Positions 44,325-53,205 of a stretch of 64,000 nucleotides of DNA are shown here, piece after piece; position 1 is the first letter of the stretch; each line of letters begins with the position of its first letter. This stretch comes from Kiritimatiellia bacterium (lineage in GTDB: Bacteria; Verrucomicrobiota; Kiritimatiellia; CAIQIC01; JAGNIJ01). The position numbers and the translations under genes are program-made. The notes beneath the pieces were generated by a model that made no database searches, was not told the DNA's origin, and worked only from the letters and a program-made list of their open reading frames with translations. The stretch lies in the NCBI GenBank assembly GCA_018001225.1, contig JAGNIJ010000011.1, positions 1 through 64,000 of the forward strand, read 5' to 3'.

Positions 44325-44347
44325 GGAGGCGGGGCGCCCCCGCCTCC
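44325..44347. repeat. Dispersed GGAGGCGGGG palindrome
   Basis: GGAGGCGGGG and CCCCGCCTCC around a CGC loop, in the gap before the methyltransferase. Related to copies at 6872-6896 and 62971-62995. Confidence 0.7.
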
Positions 44348-44396
44348 AGTGCTCACGGCTGGACGTTGCACCGTGTCGTCCCTACGATGCGCCCCC

Positions 44397-45092
44397 ATGC
44401 CCGACCACGAGGAAATCTATCGCCGGCACGCCGCCGAATACGAGGAACTGGTGTCCCGGGAGGATTACCAGGGGAACCTCCTGCCGGCGCTGGAAAAGAT
44501 CGTCCCGTTCCGCGGCCTGGACGTGGTGGATTTCGGCGCGGGAACCGGCCGCCTGACCGGCCTGCTGGCGCCGCTCGTGAAATCCATCCGGGCCTACGAT
44601 CTTTCGGCCCACATGCTCGAAGTGGCGGTCGCCCGGCTGCGCGGGATGGGCTTGAAGAACTGGAGCGTGGCCGCGGCGGACTCGCGTTGTGTCCCGGCCG
44701 AAACCGCGTCGGCCGATGTCGCGATCGCGGGCTGGAGCCTCTGCTACATCGCGACGAAGAATCCGGAACCGGAACTGCGCCGCGCGCTGGCGGAGATGGA
44801 ACGCGTGCGGCAGCCGGGCGGAACCGTGATCCTCATCGAGACCCTCGGGACCGGCTTCACGGAGCCGCATCCACCGGACAAGCTGGCCACCTATTTCTCG
44901 CACCTTACTAAAAAGGGATTCCAACAAGCCTGGATCCGGACCGACTACCGGTTCCGGGACCGCGCCGAGGGCGAGCGGCTGGCCCGGTTTTTCTTCGGCA
45001 ACGAGACCGCGTCGAAGATCGTCGAGGATGGGCGCGGCGTTATCCTGCCCGAATGCACGGGGCTCTGGTGGCGGCACGGGCGGAGGATCTAG
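44397..45092 (+). CDS. Class I SAM-dependent methyltransferase
   Basis: A 231-residue enzyme. ATG at 44397 gives a normal N-terminus (MPDHEEIYRRHAAEYEEL). Motif I is VVDFGAGTGRLTG (about 42-54), motif II AYDLSAHML, post-I VAAADSRCVPAETASAD, and GGTVILIETLG is near the motif III strand. Substrate is unknown (small molecule or lipid). Its stop overlaps the convergent PAS-protein stop. Confidence 0.85.
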   Translation: MPDHEEIYRRHAAEYEELVSREDYQGNLLPALEKIVPFRGLDVVDFGAGTGRLTGLLAPLVKSIRAYDLSAHMLEVAVARLRGMGLKNWSVAAADSRCVPAETASADVAIAGWSLCYIATKNPEPELRRALAEMERVRQPGGTVILIETLGTGFTEPHPPDKLATYFSHLTKKGFQQAWIRTDYRFRDRAEGERLARFFFGNETASKIVEDGRGVILPECTGLWWRHGRRI

Positions 45093-45670
45093 GCCTTGAA
45101 TTCCGCGTAGTGCTTCGCCATGCAGTCGGGGCAGATGCTGTGCGAGAAGTCGGCGTCGGTCCGGTCCTTGACGTAGACCTCGACTTCTTCCCAGGCGCCG
45201 GACTTGTTCCGGATCTTTTTGCAGTGGCCGCAGATGGGCAGGATGCCCTCGAGCCGGCGGACCTGCGCCTGCAATTCCTTGACCAGGTTTCGATGCCGAA
45301 GCACCTCGGTCAGGTCGCGCAGTTCCTCGACGACGGCCACGATCTCGCCCTGCTCGTTGCGCAGCGGCGAGGCCAGGATTTCCTCCCACACCGCCGTTCC
45401 GTCGGCCCGCGGGTGCCGATGCACGGCGCGTACGAAGCGGCCTGTTTCGAACACCTCGCGCACGGGACAGTCCAATCCGTTTTCGGAGCACGGATGCGTC
45501 AGGCCGTGCGCCACCTGGTGACAGGGACAGTCAAGTAAAGCCGCCGCATCCTTGCCGAAGGCCTTCTGCGCCGCGGCATTCGAATCCACGATCCGCATCC
45601 GCCGGTCAATGACGATGATCGGCTCCTGCACGGCGTTGATGATACCCGGGTAATAGGTGGCCTTCTTCAT
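45089..45670 (-). CDS. PAS-domain protein with Cys-rich core and Zn-type tail, no output domain
   Basis: A 193-residue protein starting at 45670 behind an AAGG site. The PAS domain (about 10-125) contains CPCHQVAHG, HPCSENGLDCPV, a Cys/His pattern found in redox- or metal-linked sensor PAS domains. A short coiled coil leads to the C-terminal CGHCKKIRNKSGAWEE and SICPDCMAKHY tail, two CxxC pairs that usually end larger sensors. No kinase, GGDEF or HTH follows, so it may be an adaptor sensor. Confidence 0.78.
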   Translation of the reverse strand: MKKATYYPGIINAVQEPIIVIDRRMRIVDSNAAAQKAFGKDAAALLDCPCHQVAHGLTHPCSENGLDCPVREVFETGRFVRAVHRHPRADGTAVWEEILASPLRNEQGEIVAVVEELRDLTEVLRHRNLVKELQAQVRRLEGILPICGHCKKIRNKSGAWEEVEVYVKDRTDADFSHSICPDCMAKHYAEFKA

Positions 45671-45770
45671 TATCAATACCTTACGCCCTTTTTCCGGAAT
45701 TGCCGGACGGGCCGATATTTTTTTTCTCACCGCCTAGCCGCTCCGGGGCCGTCGGTGTATCTTGTTCGCC

Positions 45771-48700
45771 ATGAAACGGTTGACGGCCTTCATCGCCACC
45801 CTGCTGGCCGGGAACGCGGCCTGGGCGGAGCTGAATTTCCAGGAGGTGATCCTGGACGACACCTACTTCGCCTACGAGCGCGACGTCGGCGACGTCAACG
45901 GCGACGGGCTCAACGACGTGATCGGCGTCCAGGAGGGCCAGACCAGCATCCAGGTGTTCATGGCCCCGGACTGGGCGCGCACCGTGCTCGTTTCCATCAC
46001 CGGCACGTACACCTATCCCCGCGCGGACGATTTCAAGGTCGCGGACCTGGACAACGACGACGACCTCGACGTGATCACGCGGCTCGGCGACAGCCCATCC
46101 TCCGACGGGGCCGGCATCGCCGTCTGGTACGAGAATCTCGGCGGCGGCTCCAACTGGACCCAGCGTCTCATCGGCAACAGCCTCGAGTACGTCAAGGATA
46201 TCGTCGTCGCGGATTTCGACCGCGACGATCTCAAGGACGTCGCGATGCGCATGGACAGCCGGACCCAGCTCTGGCTGCAGGAGGCGGGCGGGACGTGGAC
46301 CGAGGTGCTGATCAGCCATGCCGCGCACGAGGGCATGGAGGCCGGCGACCTGGACAACGACGGCGATCCGGACATCATCCTGAACGGATTCTGGTTCCCC
46401 ACGCCGAACTCCCCCGCCGCCTGCCGCGTCGCGGCGTACTACACGAACAAGACCGTGGATGCCGCCTGGTTCACGCAGACCGGCGACTGGACGGCCAACT
46501 CGTGCAAGGTGGTCGTGGGCGACTTCAACGGCGACGGCTCGAACGACGTCGCCTTCTCCCAGTCCGAGCGCGCGGGCTACGCGGTGACGTGGTACCGCTC
46601 GCCCACCCCGCTTGTGGACGGCACGTGGACGGGTCGCGCGGTGGTCACGGTGGATTACTGCCACAACCTGCAGGCCGCGGACTGGGACCTCGACGGCGAC
46701 GACGATCTGCTCGTCGGCGGCATGGCCAGTTCCACGCATCGCGGGCTGAAGCTGATGCTCAACGACGGCGCGGGCCTGGCGTGGAGCGAGCACGTCATCC
46801 AGTCCGACGGCAGCTACAGCGCGGAGATGGGCGACATCGACAACGACGGCGACCCGGACATCGTCGGCATCTACAACTGGGACTCGGCCCCGACCTGGAT
46901 CTACCGCAACAACGCCGGCGGCCCGCCGAGCCTGGACTTCTGGTATTACATCGAGGCGGGCGCCGACCACGTCCGCACGTTCGGCCTCGACGCAGCGGAC
47001 GCGGACGGCGACGGCGACCTGGACCTCGTCAGCGGGCCGTACTTCTACCGGAATCCCGGCGGCGCGATGACCGGCGCGTGGACGCGCCCGACGGCCTTCA
47101 GCGGCGGGCACCTGTTCATGGCCGCGGACGTGGACGGCGACGACCGGGCCGACCTGCTGGGCCTGCAGGACAACGCGGGCGGCAGCCGGATCGATCTCTA
47201 CTGGATCGAGGCCACGGACGCGGGCGCGACGGGCTGGGCGGCGCCGGTCCTGTTCGGCGACGTGCCGCGCAGCGACCACGCCGAGGGCTTCCAGGGCTAC
47301 CGGCTCGCGCAGGTCGTCGCCGGCGGCCGCGAGGAGATCGTGCTCTCAACCATGCAGGGCGTGTACACCTTCGAAATTCCGGCCTCGCCCGGCGCGGGCT
47401 CCTGGCCGCGCACCCTCGTCTGCGCGAACGATTCCGACGAGGGCATCGGCGTCGCGGACCTGGACGGCGACACGGATCTCGACGTCGCCTTCACCAGCGG
47501 CGGCGGCAAGACGGTTCTGTGGGCGCGGAATCCCGGCGACGGGTCGGGGAACTGGCCCGTGTTCACCATCGGCTCGTTCGCGGAGGCCGACTGGCCCGAC
47601 CGCTGCGCGATCGCGGACCTCAACGGGGACGGCCGGCCGGACATCGTCGCCACGGAAGAGAACTCCGGCGCGGCAGCGGACGCCTTGGCCTGCTGGTGGG
47701 AGCAGCCCGCCGCCGGCCCGACCAACGCCGGCTGGACGCGCCGCACGATCGCGACGCAATACACGATGAACAGCCTGGACGCCGCGGACTTCGACCGGGA
47801 CGGCGACATGGACCTGTCCCTCGCCGAGCACCGCGGCACGGAAAAGATCCAGTTGTGGGAAAATGACGGCGCGGGCGCGTTCACCGTCCACGAGGTCGGC
47901 TCCGGCCGCGAGAGCCATCTCGGCGCGCGGGCCTTCGATCTCGATGCCGACGGCGACCCGGACCTCGTCAGCATCGCCTACGACGACTACACAAAGCTGC
48001 ACGTCTGGCGGAACGACTCGCCCTCCGGCGAGCCGACCGTCGCCCGGCCCGTGATCGCGCCGAACGGCGGCGTGTTCGACGAGCCGCTTTCCATCACGCT
48101 CACCTGCGCCACCGCCGGCGCGGAGATCTGGTACACGGCGGACGGCTCGACGCCGACGAACCAGCCCGGCCCGTCGGTTCTCTATTCCAACGCGCTGGCG
48201 GTGACGACCTCCGTGACGCTCAAGGCGCGCGGATTCAAGGTCGATTACGCGCCCAGCGCGGTGGCCTCGGCAGCGTTCTTCGGGCCGCAGGCGCTGGCCC
48301 CGACAATCGCGCCGCCCGGCGGCTCGTTCATGGGCACGCAGGCCGTGACCCTTGCCTGCGCGACGACGGGCGTGGTGATCCGGCACACGCTCGACGGCTC
48401 CGACCCGGACGAATCGGACGCGGCCTACGGCGGGGCGATCGAGCTGACGAATTCCGCGACCGTCAAGGCGCGGGCGTTCCGCGGCGGGCTGACGCCGAGC
48501 GCGGTCGCGGAGGCGTCGTTCGTCCTGCTGCAATTCGGCGCGGTGGCGCACTGGCGGCTGGACGAACGGTTCGGGACGATTGCCGCGGACTCCAGCGGGA
48601 GCGGCCACACGGGCCTGGTCTCCGGCGCGGCGTGGACGGCGGGGACAAAGGACAATGCCCTGTCCTTCGACGGCGCGGACGACCGGGTCAACGCGGGCGC

Positions 48701-49394
48701 GTGGGACATCGCGGGCACGGCGCTGACGATCTGCGCGTGGGTCAAGCTGGACCCGGCGCTCGCGGAGACCGACGCGCGGCTCGTGTCCAAGGCCGTCGGC
48801 GGCGCGGAGCAGGACCATTATTGGATGCTGTCCCTGACCACGGTCGGCGCGGACCGCCGCCTTCGCGCGCGGCTGAAGGCCGGCGGGAGCACCACGACGC
48901 TGATCGCGTCGAGCGGGAACCTCGCGCTGGATGCCTGGCACCACGCGGCGATGACGTACAATGGCAGCACGCTGCGCCTGTTCCTGGACGGCGCGGAGGT
49001 CGGCAGCGCGGCCAAGACCGGCGAACTGACCGCCGGCCCGGCGGTCGAAATCTGGCTCGGGGCCAATCCGCCGAATGCCTATTCACCGCTGCGGGGCCTA
49101 CTGGACGACGTCCGCATCTACAACGTCGCGCTCGACGCGGCGGCGATCCAGGCGGTCATGAGCGAGACCCCGTCGGGGCCCGCGCCGGAATTACAGGGCG
49201 TCGGCGCCGATCCGGCCGACTGGACGATCCGGGTGCAGGGCGAAGCGGGACATTATTACATCCTGCAGCGCACGCTCGAGCTCGCGCCTCCGGAGTGGAT
49301 CAATCTCTCGACCAGCGCGGCGACGGAGCCGGTGCTCCAGATTCCCGCGACGGGCGACGCGCCCCGGGCGTACTTCCGGGTGCGGAAGGATTAA
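45771..49394 (+). CDS. Giant secreted VCBS/FG-GAP repeat protein with chitobiase-C and LamG domains
   Basis: A 1207-residue exported protein (signal peptide MKRLTAFIATLLAGNAAWA). About 30-760 holds many VCBS/FG-GAP repeats with calcium-binding phrases such as DVNGDGLND, DLDNDDDLDV and DFDRDGDMDL, a likely beta propeller. Two chitobiase/hexosaminidase C-terminal-like domains follow (about 765-925; IWYTADGSTPTNQ and IRHTLDGSDPDE). Then a LamG domain (about 925-1130; AVAHWRLDERFG to LLDDVRIYNVAL) and a short beta tail ending FRVRKD. It is probably an extracellular glycan-binding or adhesive protein; no enzyme domain is seen. Confidence 0.85.
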   Translation: MKRLTAFIATLLAGNAAWAELNFQEVILDDTYFAYERDVGDVNGDGLNDVIGVQEGQTSIQVFMAPDWARTVLVSITGTYTYPRADDFKVADLDNDDDLDVITRLGDSPSSDGAGIAVWYENLGGGSNWTQRLIGNSLEYVKDIVVADFDRDDLKDVAMRMDSRTQLWLQEAGGTWTEVLISHAAHEGMEAGDLDNDGDPDIILNGFWFPTPNSPAACRVAAYYTNKTVDAAWFTQTGDWTANSCKVVVGDFNGDGSNDVAFSQSERAGYAVTWYRSPTPLVDGTWTGRAVVTVDYCHNLQAADWDLDGDDDLLVGGMASSTHRGLKLMLNDGAGLAWSEHVIQSDGSYSAEMGDIDNDGDPDIVGIYNWDSAPTWIYRNNAGGPPSLDFWYYIEAGADHVRTFGLDAADADGDGDLDLVSGPYFYRNPGGAMTGAWTRPTAFSGGHLFMAADVDGDDRADLLGLQDNAGGSRIDLYWIEATDAGATGWAAPVLFGDVPRSDHAEGFQGYRLAQVVAGGREEIVLSTMQGVYTFEIPASPGAGSWPRTLVCANDSDEGIGVADLDGDTDLDVAFTSGGGKTVLWARNPGDGSGNWPVFTIGSFAEADWPDRCAIADLNGDGRPDIVATEENSGAAADALACWWEQPAAGPTNAGWTRRTIATQYTMNSLDAADFDRDGDMDLSLAEHRGTEKIQLWENDGAGAFTVHEVGSGRESHLGARAFDLDADGDPDLVSIAYDDYTKLHVWRNDSPSGEPTVARPVIAPNGGVFDEPLSITLTCATAGAEIWYTADGSTPTNQPGPSVLYSNALAVTTSVTLKARGFKVDYAPSAVASAAFFGPQALAPTIAPPGGSFMGTQAVTLACATTGVVIRHTLDGSDPDESDAAYGGAIELTNSATVKARAFRGGLTPSAVAEASFVLLQFGAVAHWRLDERFGTIAADSSGSGHTGLVSGAAWTAGTKDNALSFDGADDRVNAGAWDIAGTALTICAWVKLDPALAETDARLVSKAVGGAEQDHYWMLSLTTVGADRRLRARLKAGGSTTTLIASSGNLALDAWHHAAMTYNGSTLRLFLDGAEVGSAAKTGELTAGPAVEIWLGANPPNAYSPLRGLLDDVRIYNVALDAAAIQAVMSETPSGPAPELQGVGADPADWTIRVQGEAGHYYILQRTLELAPPEWINLSTSAATEPVLQIPATGDAPRAYFRVRKD

Positions 49395-49415
49395 CCACGG
49401 AGGGGCTTTACCTGC

Positions 49416-49486
49416 GTAGGGGCTTCGCTTGCGAAGCCTCGTTGAATTAAATGCCCATTCCGGGCGCCGGCAAGCGGCGCCCCTAC
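49416..49486. repeat. Two-hairpin element with GTAGGGGC/GCCCCTAC ends
   Basis: Ends GTAGGGGC (49416-49423) and GCCCCTAC (49479-49486). Inner hairpins GGCTTCGC-TT-GCGAAGCC and GGGCGCCG-GCAAG-CGGCGCCC. Lies in the gap 49395-49526 after the VCBS gene. Same plan as 44015-44073. Confidence 0.8.
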
Positions 49487-49526
49487 ATTCGTGCATTCCA
49501 CTGTTTCCTTGTGCTATCGTTCTTCC

Positions 49527-49856
49527 ATGAACCTGCCCGTGGAACAGAATGCGCGCGCGCCGCTGGCCCGGCGGCTGAACCGCGCGTTCGGGCCGATCCT
49601 GGCGGGGATCGTCATCGACCTCGTGGACCTGGCCACGTTCGGGCCGATCGGGCTGGTCCTCGGGATCCCGCTCGGCGGCGCGGCGGGGTACTGGATGGGC
49701 ACGGCGCTCGGACTGGAGCGGAAGCACGCCTGGCTCTGCGCGCTGGCCGCGGGGATCTATTGCACGATCCCCTTCACGGAGGTCCTCCCCCTCGCCACGC
49801 TCGTCGGCGCCTTCGTGCGGTTCCGGGAAGGCGGGAAAGAAGCGACGGGGGACTAA
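49527..49856 (+). CDS. Small membrane protein
   Basis: A 109-residue protein from ATG 49527 with three likely helices (about 20-45, 50-68 and 72-92; FGPILAGIVIDLVDLATFGP, GIPLGGAAGYWMG, WLCALAAGIYCTIPF). I do not recognise a family. It converges on the LAB_N gene with 7 bases between them. No motif suggests an enzyme. Confidence 0.6.
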   Translation: MNLPVEQNARAPLARRLNRAFGPILAGIVIDLVDLATFGPIGLVLGIPLGGAAGYWMGTALGLERKHAWLCALAAGIYCTIPFTEVLPLATLVGAFVRFREGGKEATGD

Positions 49857-49863
49857 CCTGTCC

Positions 49864-50166
49864 CTACCCCGCGGCGGGGCCCGCGGCCGCGGCCTTGTGA
49901 CGCCGGATCAGCATGAGATTCCGGACATAGACGAACACCCCGACCAGTTGGCCGAGGATAATCACCTGATCCTTCCGCCACAGCGCGTAGAACAACAGCA
50001 GCGCCCCGCCGCCGATGGAGAGATACCAGAAAACAACGGGCACGGTGGACTGCCCCTTGCGCTCGGAGGCGATCCACTGCACCAGGAAACGGGAAAAGAA
50101 AAGCGCCTGGCCCAGGTAGCCCAGGATCACCATGGGGTGGGACAGCTCGGCGATGAATGATTTCAT
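49864..50166 (-). CDS. Lipid A biosynthesis N-terminal domain (LAB_N) membrane protein
   Basis: A 100-residue membrane protein with a GGAGAAT ribosome site. Three helices; SHPMVILGYLGQALFFSRFLVQW and the WYLSIGGGALLLFYALW stretch are the LAB_N signature, as found in small companions of lipid glycosyltransferases. It is last in the operon with the ArnT-like gene, 49 bases downstream. Probable part in lipid A or lipid-linked sugar modification. Confidence 0.85.
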   Translation of the reverse strand: MKSFIAELSHPMVILGYLGQALFFSRFLVQWIASERKGQSTVPVVFWYLSIGGGALLLFYALWRKDQVIILGQLVGVFVYVRNLMLIRRHKAAAAGPAAG

Positions 50167-50215
50167 GTTGTATTCTCCGTGACCGGGATTGAGTTTTACA
50201 GATATCCGCGCCGCG

Positions 50216-51820
50216 TCAAGCGCCCGCGGGCCCGGCATCGTAGTCGTATTGAATCAGTTCCTTGCCGCCTGTTTTGAACGGGCGGGCGGTTCCCGGGACG
50301 CGCAGGTTCTGGTGGACCGCGTCCCAGTCCTTCTCCAGGAAGACGGCTATGCCGCGCCCCTCGCGGCGCATGGCGGCCTCGAGTTCCTCGACGGACCGGC
50401 ACACGCGCCCGGGCCGCCGGGCATAGTAGGCGAAAATTTCCCCGTTGTACTGGTAGATCAGCAGGGGATGGCCCGGCGGGATTTTCGCCTGCGCCTCGTG
50501 GACCAGGATTGTTGGGGTCTTGAGTGGGTTAATAGCAGGATAAATCCATGTTCCGACGCCCCACTGGACGAGGAACATGGTCGCGGCGATCGCGTAGAAC
50601 ACGCGGAGGGAAATCCCGCGCCGGCGCAGTTCCGCGATCATCCAGGCCGCGCCGCCCAGGGCCGCGAGGCCCACGGGCCAGAGGGAAGCCGCCGGGATGG
50701 GAAGTCGCGGGAAAAGGCCGGCGGCCAGGCAACCGATGCCGGCGACCAGGTACACGCCCAGGAAGGCGTAGACGCCGAACTTGATCCATCCCCCGGGCGA
50801 GCGCGCCATGTCCGCCCACGCGCCGCCCAGAAGAATCGCCACAGCGGGAAACGCTCCCAGGATATAGATGTGACGCTTGCTGTGGCTCAACGTGAAGAAG
50901 ACGATCACGAACAGGATCCAGCCGGCGAGTCGACGGCGGGATCCCCGGGTCTCGGGGTCGCGGGCCACGGCCAGGCACGCGGCCGGAAGGAGCAAGGTCC
51001 ACGGGAACAGGTCCGCGGGCAAGGTGGCCAGGAAATAGTACCAGGGCTGCTCGTGGCCCAGTTCGCCGGCAGCGCGCGCGATGTTCTGCTGGTAGAGCAC
51101 GGCGCGGAAGTATCCCTCCGGCGCACCCTGCCACCAGACCAGGCCCAGCCAGGCCGCCGGGAAAGTCAGGGTGATCAGCGGACCCCACAGCCAGTGCCAT
51201 TTCTTCAGGCATCGCCCCTCTCCGGCCGCCCAGCGCAGGGCCGCGTAGGCGCCGGCAGGGACGAAAAACCCGACGGGCCCCTTCGCCAGGATAGCCAGGC
51301 CCATGCAGGCATAGGCCAGGGCCGGCCGCCAGAGGCCCGGGGCGTCGTCGTTGCGGACCAGCAGGTAGATCGCCGCGGTAGTCAGGCCCAGCAGAAGGCC
51401 GTCGATCCGGCCGAACCCGATTTCATGCCAGAAGAGGTAGTTCGTGCACAGCACCAGCACGGCGGGCCAGGCGGCCGCCGGGCCGCGCCAGCGTTCGGCC
51501 AGGCGCGCGACCATCCAGAGCGTCGCCAGGCCCGCGAGGAAGCCGGGCAGGCGCGAGGTCACGCGGCCAATGGGCAGGCCGGTGAGCCGGGAAAACGCGT
51601 TGTTCAGCCAGAAGAGCAGCGGGGGCTTGTCCACGTAGACCTCGCCGTTCCGGTGCGGGACCAGCCAGTGGCCGCCGGCGCGCATCTCGTCCGCGACATA
51701 CGCGTAGCGCACCTCGTCCGGCGTCCACAGGTCGCGGCGGACCATCTCGCCGACCCAGAGGAAGGCGGCGACAAGAAGTAGGTGGACGAAGGCGGGACGG
51801 GTCATGACAGGATCTTTCAT
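50216..51820 (-). CDS. ArnT/PMT-type membrane glycosyltransferase (GT-C)
   Basis: A 534-residue inner-membrane enzyme with about 12 helices. The first periplasmic loop DLWTPDEVRYAYVADEMRAG has the acidic pair of the ArnT/PMT family (Asp-Glu), followed by VDKPPLLFWLNN, a strong ArnT-like signature. ArnT adds aminoarabinose to lipid A; related members add other sugars from polyprenyl carriers. LAB_N and YfiM-like genes flank it in the same operon. Starts at 51820 or 51805 are both possible. Substrate is inferred. Confidence 0.88.
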   Translation of the reverse strand: MKDPVMTRPAFVHLLLVAAFLWVGEMVRRDLWTPDEVRYAYVADEMRAGGHWLVPHRNGEVYVDKPPLLFWLNNAFSRLTGLPIGRVTSRLPGFLAGLATLWMVARLAERWRGPAAAWPAVLVLCTNYLFWHEIGFGRIDGLLLGLTTAAIYLLVRNDDAPGLWRPALAYACMGLAILAKGPVGFFVPAGAYAALRWAAGEGRCLKKWHWLWGPLITLTFPAAWLGLVWWQGAPEGYFRAVLYQQNIARAAGELGHEQPWYYFLATLPADLFPWTLLLPAACLAVARDPETRGSRRRLAGWILFVIVFFTLSHSKRHIYILGAFPAVAILLGGAWADMARSPGGWIKFGVYAFLGVYLVAGIGCLAAGLFPRLPIPAASLWPVGLAALGGAAWMIAELRRRGISLRVFYAIAATMFLVQWGVGTWIYPAINPLKTPTILVHEAQAKIPPGHPLLIYQYNGEIFAYYARRPGRVCRSVEELEAAMRREGRGIAVFLEKDWDAVHQNLRVPGTARPFKTGGKELIQYDYDAGPAGA

Positions 51821-51825
51821 GCGTG

Positions 51826-52206
51826 TTACTCGGCCCCGAGTACGATCAGGCTGCCCACCACGCCCCCGAGAAAATCGAAGACGAGGTCCTTCCCGCTGAA
51901 GTATTTCCCCAGCGGCTTTTCATCCACCCATTCCTTGACCGCACCCAGGCCCGTGGCGGTTCCCACGCCGATGAAGAAGGTTTGCGCATCCGACCGGCCG
52001 TTGTGTTCAGCGGCGGCGGCCGCCGCCGCGCCCATCAGGCCGAAGCTGATGAAATGCCCGGCCTTGTCGGGCGCGATCCAATGGTCCTTGGGGTGCTGAA
52101 ACGTCATGCACCCGGAGCCATAGATCGCCAGGAACAGCAGGGTGAAAAAGACGAGCAGGCGGCGGATCGGCCGCCCCGGCTGGCAAACTGGAGGGGCGTC
52201 GTACAT
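51826..52206 (-). CDS. YfiM-like small lipoprotein
   Basis: A 126-residue predicted lipoprotein (signal ending AIYGSGC). The core DKAGHFISFGLMG, then GAVKEWVDE and DLVFDFLGGVVG, is the DKxxHF...KExxD...DxxxxxxG pattern of YfiM/DUF2279-like proteins. Its ATG abuts the stop of the larger family member upstream. Function is unknown; the conserved acidic/His residues suggest a metal or hydrolytic site. Confidence 0.72.
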   Translation of the reverse strand: MYDAPPVCQPGRPIRRLLVFFTLLFLAIYGSGCMTFQHPKDHWIAPDKAGHFISFGLMGAAAAAAAEHNGRSDAQTFFIGVGTATGLGAVKEWVDEKPLGKYFSGKDLVFDFLGGVVGSLIVLGAE

Positions 52207-53027
52207 CACCGGTCCATGTTGTAACTCGTTGAAAGCTCGGTCCAGGGCGGCTGGTAGAACTCCAGGAAAGTCGCCGTCTTGCGCCACCCGGTCTTCCGCA
52301 CCAGGTCCGACAGGTTCAAGGCGATCCCGGCGTACAGGACGCGGTGCGGATCGCCGTAGTGGCACCAATCCTGCGGTTCGTAGCCTCGCGTGTAGTACCC
52401 GGCATGGAATTCGAGATACTTCAGCCAGGTCGAGGACAGGGCCTCCACCCCGCGGCCCTTGAAGGCCAGCAGATACGTGAAGCCGGAGTAGTCGCTGATG
52501 TAATCCGTGGTATGGCCGTTGAGGGAGCCCCAGGACGGGAAGTACGAAACCCGGAAATCCACCAACCCCCGCAGGGCCGGATGCTCCCGCCGCAGATATC
52601 CCCACAGGGCGCCCACCGCGTCCGCCGCGAGGTCTTCCAGGGAAAAGCCGTGGTTGCTGAAGGCATCCCCGAACTCGATCATGAAAAACGTGGCGAAGCC
52701 GGACAGGGCTCCGAGCCGAGAGGCCACGTGGCGGTCGTAGCCCCACTTCTCGTATACCGCGCCGTAGCTCATGGTGCCCACATACGTGCTGAACGCGTGG
52801 CCCAGCTTGTCGGCCCCGCCGTGGATGCTGTCCTGCTGAAACCAGCCCTCGTTGACGAACTGAAATGCGTGCCCGCCGTATCCCCAGAAGAGCAGGCCGT
52901 ACAGGGCCATCCCGCCGATGACGGCCGTGTTGAGCAGTTCCACCTTCTTTTCCTTGGGCCATTGCGACCACCGGCCCGGGCCGGTCCACGGCCGCCTCGG
53001 CCGGGCCAGGCTCGGGATGAGCCGCAA
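52206..53027 (-). CDS. DUF2279 (YfiM-like) protein, signal peptide in another frame
   Basis: A 273-residue frame starting at a TTG (53027). Core residues GGADKLGHAFSTYVG, FMIEFGDAFS and LAADAVGALWG follow the DUF2279 pattern; the rest is beta-rich (YISDYSGFTYLLAF). The N-terminus lacks a signal peptide, yet immediately upstream, in a different frame (53115 to about 53030), lies a clear one: MTRLLHSLRPWKRGLVFLLL. A one-base frameshift, real or a sequencing error, would join them. It is the first gene of the minus-strand YfiM-YfiM-ArnT-LAB_N operon, about 75 bases downstream of a CTTAAG box pair. Confidence 0.72.
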   Translation of the reverse strand: MRLIPSLARPRRPWTGPGRWSQWPKEKKVELLNTAVIGGMALYGLLFWGYGGHAFQFVNEGWFQQDSIHGGADKLGHAFSTYVGTMSYGAVYEKWGYDRHVASRLGALSGFATFFMIEFGDAFSNHGFSLEDLAADAVGALWGYLRREHPALRGLVDFRVSYFPSWGSLNGHTTDYISDYSGFTYLLAFKGRGVEALSSTWLKYLEFHAGYYTRGYEPQDWCHYGDPHRVLYAGIALNLSDLVRKTGWRKTATFLEFYQPPWTELSTSYNMDR

Positions 53028-53189
53028 CGCCCGTTCCGGGCATTCCGGTCGCCCCCAGGAGCAGGAACACCAGGCCCCGTTTCCAGGGCCGCAGGCTGTG
53101 AAGAAGACGCGTCATCCATGCAGGCTAAACCACGCCGATTCCGAAGACCAGCGTAGGACAGCACACCCGGCGCCCGCCATGGCGTAATT

Positions 53190-53205
53190 CTTAAGATTTC
53201 TTAAG
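53190..53205. promoter_or_regulatory. Paired CTTAAG box upstream of the YfiM/ArnT operon
   Basis: CTTAAG-ATTT-CTTAAG: two hexamers 10 bases apart. It overlaps the TAA stop of the SDR gene and lies about 75 bases upstream of the DUF2279 gene. Direct hexamer repeats at about one helical turn are typical for OmpR-type response regulators; PmrA boxes have similar TTAA half-sites. A matching pair is at 56485-56500. Confidence 0.55.
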
